Source of the DNA: Lutibacter sp. A80
GTDB lineage: Bacteria > Bacteroidota > Bacteroidia > Flavobacteriales > Flavobacteriaceae
Direction: 5' to 3'
Length of the DNA: 64,000 nucleotides
Assembly (NCBI RefSeq): GCF_022429645.1
Contig: NZ_CP092480.1
Span: forward strand, 2,772,501 to 2,836,500
Both the position numbers and the translations under genes were made by a program. The first letter of the stretch is position 1. Each line of letters starts with the position of its first letter. The notes under the pieces were generated by a model that had not been told where the DNA came from, ran no database searches, and worked only from the letters and a program-made list of their open reading frames with translations. Of this stretch, positions 1 to 8,276 are shown in pieces.

Positions 1-1354
1 GCCCCATTATTGGAGGAATTAGAAATAATTCTCCTTTTTTAGCTTTGTTATTGTCGGTATTTAATAAAATAAACTCGCCACCTAATGCCTGGCTAGAAAA
101 TGTACTTGCAATATTTGGTTGAATTACTGTACTTGTTACATAACCACCTCCAATTTCTGTACCTCCGCAATACTCTATAACAGGTTTATTATTTGCTAAT
201 TGCATTAGGTATGTCATTTCAATTGGATTAGATATTTCGCCAGTTGAGCTAAAACATTGTATTTTATTCCAATTAAATTGTTCCATACACTTAGAACTTT
301 TCCAATATTTTACAAAACTTGGAATTACACCTAACATGGTAACATTTGCATTTTGCACAAATTCACCAAAATTAGCATCGGTTGGTGTTCCATAATACAA
401 TGCTATTGTAGCTTTATTTATTAATGAAGCAAAAACGAGCCAAGGTCCCATCATCCAACCTAAATTTGTTGGCCAACATACCACATCATTTTTATGAATA
501 TTTTGATGGTAAAATGCATCACTAGCACATTTTATAGGCGTTGTGTGTGTCCACGGAATTGCTTTTGGAGCTCCTGTAGTTCCAGATGAAAATAGAATTG
601 TAATAATATCTTCAGGTTTTTGAATTACAGTTTTAAATGTTGTTTTTGAACTTAAAAAAGCACTCCAAAAAACATCATTTTTTCTTAAAGAAACATCGTT
701 TTTTAATGTTGGTACAACAACTGTTTTTGGAGCATTTGCTTCTACTACTTTTTGATAAAGTTGTATTTCTTTTTCACCTTTTTTTAAGATGTCTTGTGTA
801 AAAATTACTTTAGGCGAAGTTATTTTTAAGCGAACTGCAATTTCATTAGGTGTAAAGCTATCTGCAATAGTAACTATTGGCATTCCAGCCTTAATACCTG
901 CTAAATAAATGGCAACAGCCTCTAAGGTCATTGGCATATTAATAGCAATTTTATCGCCTGTTTTTAAACCTAAATCTAACAATCCGTTAGCTATTTGGTT
1001 TACTAAATTTAAGAGTGCTTTTTGTGAAACTTTTTGTGCTTTTTCACCTTCTTTTTGAAAAATTAATACTGTGGCATTATCCTCGTTCTGAAAACATGAA
1101 TCAACAATATTGAGCGTAGCATCTTTTAACCAAGCTGCATTTTCTACACCTTTAGAAACATCTAAAATTGCAGTATAATTTTGCGCTAATTTAATTTTTA
1201 AATTTTCTACTGTTGCTTCCCAAAAAGCTGCTTTATTTGTTACAGACCACTTCCAAAAATCTTGGTAATTATCAAAACCATAATGTAGCATCATCTTATA
1301 AATGTTGCTACTTTCAATTATGTCTTTTGAAGGTTTCCAAGCGGTTTTGTTCAT
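1..1354 (-). CDS. AMP-forming acyl-CoA synthetase (acetyl/acetoacetyl-CoA synthetase-like), C-terminus outside window
   Basis: An open frame runs from an ATG at 1354 to the window edge, giving about 451 residues of an ANL-superfamily adenylating enzyme. The N-terminus (MNKTAWKPS... then DNYQDFWKWSV) resembles the acetyl-CoA-synthetase N-terminal cap. The phosphate-binding loop SSGTTGAPKAIPW lies near residue 255, and GGTEIGGGYV, near residue 394, is the adenine-binding region. The catalytic C-terminal lid with its lysine is missing only because the window ends. Such enzymes activate a carboxylate to an acyl-AMP and then a CoA thioester in the cytoplasm. The WPTNLGWMMGPW stretch recalls the acetyl-CoA synthetase/AAE18-like branch, but the substrate cannot be read from sequence. 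It lies just downstream of the PBP1A gene on the same strand (8-bp gap), so it may be the last gene of that transcript. Confidence 0.85.
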   Translation of the reverse strand, partial: MNKTAWKPSKDIIESSNIYKMMLHYGFDNYQDFWKWSVTNKAAFWEATVENLKIKLAQNYTAILDVSKGVENAAWLKDATLNIVDSCFQNEDNATVLIFQKEGEKAQKVSQKALLNLVNQIANGLLDLGLKTGDKIAINMPMTLEAVAIYLAGIKAGMPIVTIADSFTPNEIAVRLKITSPKVIFTQDILKKGEKEIQLYQKVVEANAPKTVVVPTLKNDVSLRKNDVFWSAFLSSKTTFKTVIQKPEDIITILFSSGTTGAPKAIPWTHTTPIKCASDAFYHQNIHKNDVVCWPTNLGWMMGPWLVFASLINKATIALYYGTPTDANFGEFVQNANVTMLGVIPSFVKYWKSSKCMEQFNWNKIQCFSSTGEISNPIEMTYLMQLANNKPVIEYCGGTEIGGGYVTSTVIQPNIASTFSSQALGGEFILLNTDNNKAKKGELFLIPPIMG

Positions 1355-1362
1355 AGTTATAT

Positions 1363-3651
1363 TTAAAATTCAGGATCTTCATCTATAGAATCAGCTTCGT
1401 TTAGTTCTGTATCTTCAGATTTTGAGCAATCAATTTCAATACTTAAATCTTCAGGTTTATCAAAAGCTTCCATGCTCACATTTAATTTTGGATCGGCATA
1501 TAATTTTTTATAGTACAAAGCCCAAATTGGAAGTGCCATAGTTGCACCTTGACCAAATGTAATACCTGCAAAATGCGTTGCTCTATCTTCACCTCCAACC
1601 CAAACTCCAGTTGCTAAATTTGGTACAATTCCCATAAACCAACCATCGGATTGATTTTGAGTTGTTCCAGTTTTACCTGCAATTGGATTGGTAAATTGAT
1701 ATGGATACCCTGTTGAAACATCTTGTGGATATTTTCCCCATCTACTACGTAAACGAATCCCTGAACCCGATTGCGTTACACCTTCTAATAGATTAATAAT
1801 TACATAAGCAGACTCTTCACTTAAAACCTCTTTTGAATCTGGTGTAAATTGTTCTAAAACTGTACCGTTTTTGTCTTCAATTTTTAGAATCATCATAGGT
1901 TCTACACGTAGTCCTTTATTTGCAAAAGTTGCATAGGCACCAACCATTTCATATAACGATAAATCTACAGAGCCCAATGCAATTGATGGAACTTCTGGTA
2001 TTTCTGAAGTTATTCCGGCTCTATGTGCTAAACTTGCCACATTTTTTGGATGTACCATATCAATTAGTTTAGCAGTAACTACATTTACAGAACCTGCTAA
2101 AGCTTCTTTTAGAGTTAATTCTCCACCATAATCATCACTTGCATTTTCAGGTGTCCAATCTAGAGGCATTCCATATTTTTCTTTAGGAATTGTATACAAT
2201 GTATTTGGAAATTTTGTACAAGGAGATAGGTTTAACTGATTGATAGCTGTTGCGTATACAAATGGTTTAAAAGTTGAACCAACCTGACGTTTTTGTTGTT
2301 TTACAGCATCGAACTGAAAGTGTTTGTAATTAACACCACCAACCCATGCTTTTACATGTCCAGATTGTGGTTCTATAGATAATAAACCAGATCTTAAAAA
2401 TTGTTTGTAATATAAAATAGAATCTTTTGGCGACATAATAGTGTCTATATCTCCTTTCCAAGAGAATACTTTCATTTCTGTTTTTTTATCAAAAGATGCT
2501 TTTATTTCTTTTTCAGAAGCGCCATTATTTTTCATTTTTCTCCAACGCTCAGAGCGTTTCATTGCTTGACTTATGGTAGTTGCAATTTGGGTTTTATCAA
2601 TGTCGTAAAAAGGTGCTGTTTTATTTCGTTTTTGTTCTTTATCAAACACGCGTTGTAAATTAGACATATGTTCTGCCATTGCATCTTCGGCATGTTGTTG
2701 CATACGCGAGTCTAGTGTTACATAAATTTTTAATCCGTCTCTATGTAAATTGTAATCTGTGCCATCTGGTTTTGGATTGTTTTTAATCCAAGTTTTCATA
2801 AAATCGCGTAAATATTCTCTAAAATACGTAGCATTTCCATCGCTATGGCTTTCTCTATTTACGTTTAATTCTAAGCCTTTTTGTTGTAAAGAATCTTTTA
2901 ATTTTTCTGAAATAAAATTATTTCGATGCATTTGGCTTAAGACAACATTTCTTCGATTTAATACTAACTCTTCTCTTCTTAAAGGATTGTAATATGAAGA
3001 GTTTTTAAGCATTCCAACTAGCATTGCAGATTCAGACACTGTTAAATCTATTGGTTCTTTACCAAAATAAATACGTGAAGCAGATCTAATACCAACTGCT
3101 TGGTTAAGAAAATCGTATTTATTTAGGTACATTGTTAAAATTTCTTGTTTTGTGTATTGGCGCTCTAAACGAACGGCAACAACATATTCTTGAAATTTTT
3201 GCATTAATCTTTGAGCAATATTTTTAGAGCCCTCTCCATGCACTAATAGTTTTGCAAATTGCTGAGTTATTGTACTTCCTCCACCATCTTTACCAAGTTT
3301 TGCAATTGCGCGAGCAGTGGCTTTAAAATCTACACCAGAATGCTCGTAAAAACGTTCATCTTCTGTAGCAACTAAAGCTTTTATTAAGCTTTTTGGTAAG
3401 TCTTTATACTTTACGGGGGTTCTATTTTCTTTATAATATTTCCCTAAGGTTTTTCCATCAATTGAAATAACTTCAGTAGCTAAATTATGTTCTGGATTTT
3501 CTAATTCTTCAAATGTTGGAAGTTTTCCATAAAAACCCCAAGAAGCAAATAAAAATAGTAATACTACCATAGCAGTACCACCTATTATGATGATCCAAAA
3601 CCATTTAATATATTTTGAAAAATCAGTGTTAACAGTTTCTTTTTTTGTCAT
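1363..3651 (-). CDS. mrcA: Penicillin-binding protein 1A, bifunctional peptidoglycan synthase
   Basis: Class A PBP of 762 residues that polymerises and cross-links peptidoglycan in the periplasm. A membrane anchor occupies about residues 17-40. The GT51 glycosyltransferase domain follows, with catalytic Glu97 in ATEDERFYEHSG and the GGSTITQQFAK motif. The transpeptidase domain carries the active serine in GSTFKPF near residue 458, SGSG near 625 and KTGTT near 658. The length is normal for Bacteroidota PBP1A, and the acidic tail (DCSKSEDTELNEADSIDEDP) is usual there. Its start overlaps the last base of gldH (shared position 3651), which indicates translational coupling in a ricT-gldH-PBP1A operon. 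Confidence 0.95.
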   Translation of the reverse strand: MTKKETVNTDFSKYIKWFWIIIIGGTAMVVLLFLFASWGFYGKLPTFEELENPEHNLATEVISIDGKTLGKYYKENRTPVKYKDLPKSLIKALVATEDERFYEHSGVDFKATARAIAKLGKDGGGSTITQQFAKLLVHGEGSKNIAQRLMQKFQEYVVAVRLERQYTKQEILTMYLNKYDFLNQAVGIRSASRIYFGKEPIDLTVSESAMLVGMLKNSSYYNPLRREELVLNRRNVVLSQMHRNNFISEKLKDSLQQKGLELNVNRESHSDGNATYFREYLRDFMKTWIKNNPKPDGTDYNLHRDGLKIYVTLDSRMQQHAEDAMAEHMSNLQRVFDKEQKRNKTAPFYDIDKTQIATTISQAMKRSERWRKMKNNGASEKEIKASFDKKTEMKVFSWKGDIDTIMSPKDSILYYKQFLRSGLLSIEPQSGHVKAWVGGVNYKHFQFDAVKQQKRQVGSTFKPFVYATAINQLNLSPCTKFPNTLYTIPKEKYGMPLDWTPENASDDYGGELTLKEALAGSVNVVTAKLIDMVHPKNVASLAHRAGITSEIPEVPSIALGSVDLSLYEMVGAYATFANKGLRVEPMMILKIEDKNGTVLEQFTPDSKEVLSEESAYVIINLLEGVTQSGSGIRLRSRWGKYPQDVSTGYPYQFTNPIAGKTGTTQNQSDGWFMGIVPNLATGVWVGGEDRATHFAGITFGQGATMALPIWALYYKKLYADPKLNVSMEAFDKPEDLSIEIDCSKSEDTELNEADSIDEDPEF

Positions 3652-4154
3652 TATTCAATTACTTTTTCTATACTTAAACCTACATCTGTAATTCCATTTA
3701 ATGGAAGTTCACCATTAATATCGTCTATGCTTCTAGTAGCATGTTTGATATTAAATTTATACGCTCCTTTTTCTGAAAACAATACATTTTCTTTATAAAA
3801 AAGTTTATTTTCTTTTAATTCTGTAAACCCGGATCCTAGCCAATTTCCTTCAAGATCTGTCATTTCATATTCCAAAGTATCAGTTACTTGAAATCCGCTT
3901 GGAAATTCAATTTTTGCGATTAAAAACAATGAACTAAATTCATAATCTTTATTGTTTCTAATATTTATAAACACATTTTTTTTTGAAATAGTATCTGTAT
4001 TGTTCACAATAAATTCTATACTATTTTCTGAAAACCATTGATGCTTATCAATAGATTTATAACTGCTATAATCTATTGCACTAGTACACGATACTAAAAA
4101 TAGTATGCATAGTAGTGTAACTAAATAATTATTCTTTGTTAGTATTGTTTGCAC
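3651..4154 (-). CDS. gldH: Gliding motility lipoprotein GldH
   Basis: GldH is a lipoprotein of the Bacteroidota gliding/T9SS-associated Gld set. The N-terminus is a lipoprotein signal with lipobox FLVSC (lipidated Cys about residue 23 from the chosen start). The body matches the GldH family (HQWFSENSIEFIVNNTDT, then NIRNNKDYEFSSLFL). An ATG exists upstream at 4223, but it would overlap ricT by 95 bp and put a charged 23-residue extension before the signal peptide. The only other common start codon before the hydrophobic core is a GTG at 4154, so I chose it; the overlap with ricT then falls to 26 bp. Sits between ricT and PBP1A. Family call firm; start uncertain. Confidence 0.85.
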   Translation of the reverse strand: MQTILTKNNYLVTLLCILFLVSCTSAIDYSSYKSIDKHQWFSENSIEFIVNNTDTISKKNVFINIRNNKDYEFSSLFLIAKIEFPSGFQVTDTLEYEMTDLEGNWLGSGFTELKENKLFYKENVLFSEKGAYKFNIKHATRSIDDINGELPLNGITDVGLSIEKVIE

Positions 4155-5532
4155 TTTTTTTAGGAGGTCTTCTTTTTTTATTTCTATTGGGTTTATTTCT
4201 TTGCTGATTTGTTTTGTTTGCATTATTTTCAGCTGGTTTTACAGTTTTCTTTTGCTGATTTGGATGTTGTTTTTTAGTTCTTGCAGCTTTGGGCTTTTGA
4301 TTTGGTTTAGGTTTTTGGTTTGAGTTTTGAGTTCCAGCAGTTTTGGTTTGTTGGTTTGGGTTTTTAGATTTTGGATTTTGACCTTTGTTTCTAGAATTTT
4401 GTGTTTTTCGTTTTTTGTTTCTACGTTTTTTAGTTCTTTTAGGAGCATCAAAACGAGTTAAACTATCTTGTCCAACAACATTTTCAAAATCAGCTTTTAT
4501 TTCTTCAATTAAATCTTCTTCATAATCTTCAAGCGATGTAGCCTTTTCTTGATTTTTGTTTAAAGCTATAATTTCATTAACCTGTTCTAGAGTTAATTTA
4601 AACCATTTACTTCTATTTTCAATATACGTATACCAAAGCAAGCCTTTAAAAATATCCATTTTCACAAAACTTGCATTTCCTTTTTCAGTTCTTAAAATAG
4701 TATCTTGTTTTGGGAAACCTTTTAAAGCATCTAAATACGTATCTAATTCGTAATTTAAACAACATTTTAATTTACCACATTGTCCTGCTAGTTTTTGTGG
4801 ATTTAAAGAAAGTTGTTGGTAACGTGCAGCGGTTGTATTTACTTTACGTAGATCGGTTAACCAAGTAGAACAACATAGTTCTCTACCACAAGATCCTACA
4901 CCACCTAAACGTGCTGCTTCTTGACGCAAACCAACTTGTTTCATTTCAATACGAATGTTAAATGCACTCGCTAAATCTCTAATTAACTGTCTAAAATCTA
5001 CACGTTCATCTGCAGTATAATAAAAGGTAGCTTTGTTTCCATCTCCTTGATATTCAACATCTGACAGCTTCATTTTTAATCCTAATCTGCCTAGAATTTC
5101 ACGACCTTTGTATTGAGTATCGTATTCTTTTGCACGTGCTGCTTGCCAAATATCAATATCTTTTTGGGTAGCTTTACGGTATATTTTTTTAATATCTTCA
5201 CTATCTATAGATACTCCTTTCTTTTTCATTTGAACTTTTACAAGTTCTCCACTTAAAGAAACTGTACCAATATCGTGTCCTGGATTCCCTTCAACTGCAA
5301 TTATATCTCCAATTGAAATTTGTAATTTATCTTGATTTCTATAAAAATGTTTACGTCCATTTTTAAATCGTACTTCTACAATATTAAATGCTTCTTGACC
5401 AGAAGGAAGTGCCATATTAGATAGCCAGTCGAAAACTGAAAGCTTTTCACAGCCTCCAGAACTACAACTTCCGTTACTTTTACATCCTTTCGGTACACTA
5501 TTTATATCTGAAGAGCAATTATTACAGCTCAT
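4129..5532 (-). CDS. ricT: PSP1-domain protein, RicT/YaaT-like
   Basis: 467 residues. The PSP1 core (about residues 60-300) contains the cysteine signatures SCGRELCCSTWL and GQCGKLKCCLNYEL that define the family. A cysteine-rich N-terminus (CNNCSSDINS... CKSNGSCSSGGC) precedes it. In Bacillus the homologue belongs to the RicTYF complex, which carries Fe-S clusters and affects RNA maturation; whether that role holds in Flavobacteria is inference. The last ~100 residues are a very basic Lys/Asn/Gln/Pro tail (KRTKKRRNKKRK... then NKKRRPPKK), probably disordered and possibly nucleic-acid binding. First gene of the ricT-gldH-PBP1A cluster. Confidence 0.9.
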   Translation of the reverse strand: MSCNNCSSDINSVPKGCKSNGSCSSGGCEKLSVFDWLSNMALPSGQEAFNIVEVRFKNGRKHFYRNQDKLQISIGDIIAVEGNPGHDIGTVSLSGELVKVQMKKKGVSIDSEDIKKIYRKATQKDIDIWQAARAKEYDTQYKGREILGRLGLKMKLSDVEYQGDGNKATFYYTADERVDFRQLIRDLASAFNIRIEMKQVGLRQEAARLGGVGSCGRELCCSTWLTDLRKVNTTAARYQQLSLNPQKLAGQCGKLKCCLNYELDTYLDALKGFPKQDTILRTEKGNASFVKMDIFKGLLWYTYIENRSKWFKLTLEQVNEIIALNKNQEKATSLEDYEEDLIEEIKADFENVVGQDSLTRFDAPKRTKKRRNKKRKTQNSRNKGQNPKSKNPNQQTKTAGTQNSNQKPKPNQKPKAARTKKQHPNQQKKTVKPAENNANKTNQQRNKPNRNKKRRPPKKSANNTNKE

Positions 5533-5643
5533 ATATTCTTTTTTATTTATAAGTTAAGTAAAATTGAAATCCAATTCTACAATCTTCACTAATTTGTAAA
5601 GATAAATTAAAAATGCTAACTGTAAAACGTTAAAAAATGGTTT

Positions 5644-5874
5644 TTAAGTTTGTTTTACATCAATAATTTTTACCGGACAGGCTTCTTTTGCCTTCATACT
5701 ATCATTAAATATAGTATCGTCGGGTGATTTTATGGTAAAAAATCCCTTTTTTTCTTTGGAATGCAATAGTACAGATTTCCCGTCTTTTTTAGACATTTGA
5801 AATTGAGCTGGAGCCAATTCAACACAATAATTGCAACCAATACATTTGGCTCTTTGTAAGGTAATTATTACCAT
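5644..5874 (-). CDS. Small single-cluster ferredoxin
   Basis: 76 residues. A CIGCNYC motif (Cys11, Cys14, Cys17) and a distal CPV (Cys66) together supply four ligands for one [4Fe-4S] cluster, the architecture of small monocluster ferredoxins. It is a soluble electron carrier. It begins directly after the TrhP gene (stop and start abut at 5874/5875), so the two are co-transcribed and this ferredoxin could serve as electron donor or acceptor for TrhP, an Fe-S protein itself; the pairing is inference from context. Weak alternative: a general ferredoxin that happens to sit in this operon. Confidence 0.88.
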   Translation of the reverse strand: MVIITLQRAKCIGCNYCVELAPAQFQMSKKDGKSVLLHSKEKKGFFTIKSPDDTIFNDSMKAKEACPVKIIDVKQT

Positions 5875-7119
5875 TTAAGCTTCTACTTTGTTTTCAACAA
5901 TTTTATACAATTTGTCTGAAGGTCTTATTCTAAACTCTAATGGAATTGTTACAGAATCTCCTTTACTTCCTTTTTCACCTTTAACATCATTTACAAACAT
6001 TTCTTTTACTTCCATTTCTTTAGCTCCAGTTGTTGGACCTGTAATTAAAATAGTGTCTCCAATAGCAATATCATAAGCTTCAATTTTAAACTCACCAATA
6101 TTTGCCTTTGGAAAATAATGCATTCCTTTACCAAGGTATACTTTCTTTTGCGTTGCATGGCTTCCAGAGCCTTTACTCCATTCACCTAACTGTTGTCCTA
6201 AATAATAACCGCTCCAAAAACCACGATTGTACACTTTTTCTAGTTCTTGCATCCAAGAGACTACTTTTTCTTTACTGTAGGTTCCAGCTTCAATACTATC
6301 AATAGCATCGCGGTAACATTTAATTACTTTTGCAACATATTCAGGAGCTCTACCTCTTCCTTCAATTTTTAACACTTTTACGCCAGCATCTACAATTTCG
6401 TTTAAAAAATCGATGGTACATAAGTCTTTTGGAGACATAATATACTCGTTATCTAACTCCATTTCAACACCAGTTTCCTGATCTATAACAGTATATTTTT
6501 TTCGGCAATTTTGTTTGCAGGCACCTCTGTTTGCTGAAGAATTATGGTTGTGTAAACTCATATAACATTTTCCAGAAACTGCCATACATAATGCACCGTG
6601 ACCAAATATTTCAATTTCTACCAATCTTCCAGAAGGTCCACAAACATTTTCTTTTTCAATTTGTTCAGTAATTTTTTTAACCTGGCGTAAACTCAACTCT
6701 CGACTTAACACCATAGTATCGGCAAACATGGCGTAAAATTTAGCAGTTTCAAAATTGGTGATATTAATTTGAGTGGAAATATGAACTTCCATTCCAATTT
6801 CTCTTGCTGTTGCAATAACCGCCTGATCCATAGCAATAACCGCAGTAATATCTGCATCTTTTGCTTTTTGAATTAAGGTTTTTACAATGGTTAAATCGTG
6901 ATCGTAAATTATGGTATTTAGTGTAAGATAAGTTCTAACATTTTTAGCCTTACACCTATCCGAAATTTCTTGTAAATCGTCTAATGTAAAGTTAATAGTA
7001 GCTCTTGCTCGCATATTTAGTTGTTCAACACCAAAATATACAGAATCTGCACCGTTATCTAAAGCAGCTTGTAAAGATTCAAAGTTTCCGGCCGGAGCCA
7101 TTAATTCAATTTTCTGCAT
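5875..7119 (-). CDS. trhP: U32 family protein, tRNA 5-hydroxyuridine-forming TrhP (YegQ-like)
   Basis: 414 residues beginning MQKIELMAPAGNFESLQAA, the hallmark N-terminus of U32 'peptidases'. The family signature EIFGHGALCMAVSGKCYMS is present, and four cysteines (178, 185, 201, 205) are placed to bind an Fe-S cluster. TrhP is known to make 5-hydroxyuridine at wobble position 34 of tRNAs using prephenate-derived chemistry, without oxygen. The assignment among U32 branches (TrhP, RlhA, UbiU/V) is supported by the adjacent trhO gene (2-bp gap), which encodes the oxygen-dependent enzyme for the same modification. A ferredoxin gene follows without gap. RlhA-like function cannot be excluded. Confidence 0.83.
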   Translation of the reverse strand: MQKIELMAPAGNFESLQAALDNGADSVYFGVEQLNMRARATINFTLDDLQEISDRCKAKNVRTYLTLNTIIYDHDLTIVKTLIQKAKDADITAVIAMDQAVIATAREIGMEVHISTQINITNFETAKFYAMFADTMVLSRELSLRQVKKITEQIEKENVCGPSGRLVEIEIFGHGALCMAVSGKCYMSLHNHNSSANRGACKQNCRKKYTVIDQETGVEMELDNEYIMSPKDLCTIDFLNEIVDAGVKVLKIEGRGRAPEYVAKVIKCYRDAIDSIEAGTYSKEKVVSWMQELEKVYNRGFWSGYYLGQQLGEWSKGSGSHATQKKVYLGKGMHYFPKANIGEFKIEAYDIAIGDTILITGPTTGAKEMEVKEMFVNDVKGEKGSKGDSVTIPLEFRIRPSDKLYKIVENKVEA

Positions 7120-7121
7120 TT

Positions 7122-8153
7122 TTATTTTTTATAAGTTAAAACTTCTGAACGTCCTTTTTTAAAAATTTTATTGCTATTTGGAACTCCTTTTCGCAATTCT
7201 TTTTGGACTTCAAAAGGTAATTTAATAATTTCTTGACATGCTGTAGAACAACACGTATCCATTTTTGCTGCACATTTTTCACATTGAATAAATAATAAAT
7301 GGCAAGCTTCATTTGCGCAATTTACATGTGTGTCGCAAGGTTCGCCACATTGGTGGCAGTTTGCAATAACATCTTCTGAAATTCTTTCGGATCTTCTATG
7401 ATCAAAAACAAAATTTTTGCCAATAAATTTATTGTCTAAGCCTTTGTCTTTTACTTGGCGAGTGTATTCGATAATACCACCTTCCAACTGAAAAACATTT
7501 TTAAAACCTTTGTGTTTGTAATAAGCACTAGCTTTTTCGCATCGAATTCCGCCGGTACAATACATTAACAAGTTTTTATCTTCTTTATGATCTTTTAAAT
7601 CGGCTTCAATAATATCTAAAGAATCTCTAAAGGTGTCAACATCGGGAGTTACAGCGCCTTCAAAATGACCAATTTCACTTTCGTAATGATTGCGCATGTC
7701 AACACAAATGGTGTTGGGGTCTTGTAATTTTTTATTGAATTCTTCGGCATTTAAATGAATTCCTTTATTGGTAACATCAAAAGTTTCATCATTTAAACCA
7801 TCGGCTACAATTTTATCTCTAACCTTTACTTTTAATTTTAAAAACGATTTGTTGTGTTGCTCAATAGCAATATTTAAACGGCAATCTTTAAGAAATGAAA
7901 TACTATCTAATTGTTGTTTAAGTGCTTCTAAATTTTCTGATGGAACAGATATTTGTGCATTAATTCCTTCATTAGATACGTAAGTTCTTCCTAATACCTC
8001 AAGTTTATCCCATTCTATAAATAAATGGTTTCTTAATATATGTGGATTTTCTATCTTATAATATTGATAGAACGATATGGTTAAACGGTCTTTCCCTGCC
8101 TTATCAATTAATTGGGCACGTTCTTCAGCGCTTAACTTATTGTACAGTTGCAT
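7122..8153 (-). CDS. trhO: tRNA uridine(34) hydroxylase TrhO, rhodanese family (UPF0176/YceA)
   Basis: 343 residues. An N-terminal ferredoxin-like domain is followed by a rhodanese domain with the active-site loop YCTGGIRCEKA (Cys199, with Cys205 behind it). The C-terminus is a cysteine-rich metal-binding-like segment (CHQCGEPC, CANEAC, CEKC, CCSTAC). TrhO hydroxylates U34 of tRNAs in an oxygen-dependent reaction. The ATG at 8153 is followed by MQLYNKLSAEERAQ; nothing on this strand lies close upstream, so this is likely the first gene of a trhO-trhP-ferredoxin operon. Having both the O2-dependent and O2-independent enzymes together suggests the modification is kept under all oxygen conditions. 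Confidence 0.92.
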   Translation of the reverse strand: MQLYNKLSAEERAQLIDKAGKDRLTISFYQYYKIENPHILRNHLFIEWDKLEVLGRTYVSNEGINAQISVPSENLEALKQQLDSISFLKDCRLNIAIEQHNKSFLKLKVKVRDKIVADGLNDETFDVTNKGIHLNAEEFNKKLQDPNTICVDMRNHYESEIGHFEGAVTPDVDTFRDSLDIIEADLKDHKEDKNLLMYCTGGIRCEKASAYYKHKGFKNVFQLEGGIIEYTRQVKDKGLDNKFIGKNFVFDHRRSERISEDVIANCHQCGEPCDTHVNCANEACHLLFIQCEKCAAKMDTCCSTACQEIIKLPFEVQKELRKGVPNSNKIFKKGRSEVLTYKK

Positions 8154-8276
8154 GCTATACTTTTTTAGTTAAACAATATATTTGAATAATTAATTATTCT
8201 TTTTGATTTTTTGCAAAATTACGTTTTTTATAATAACTATTGGTATTTATATGTATTTCAAATAAATTATAACAAA

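Noticed and set aside
2759-2992. Plus-strand frame inside the PBP1A gene (and similar antisense frames in ricT, asmA-like, mrp, pgi and other genes)
   Set aside because: Antisense shadows of strongly supported genes with no recognisable product.
4239-4451. Minus-strand frame of about 70 codons overlapping the end of ricT
   Set aside because: It is the shifted reading of the Lys/Asn/Gln-rich ricT tail; low complexity keeps the frame open.
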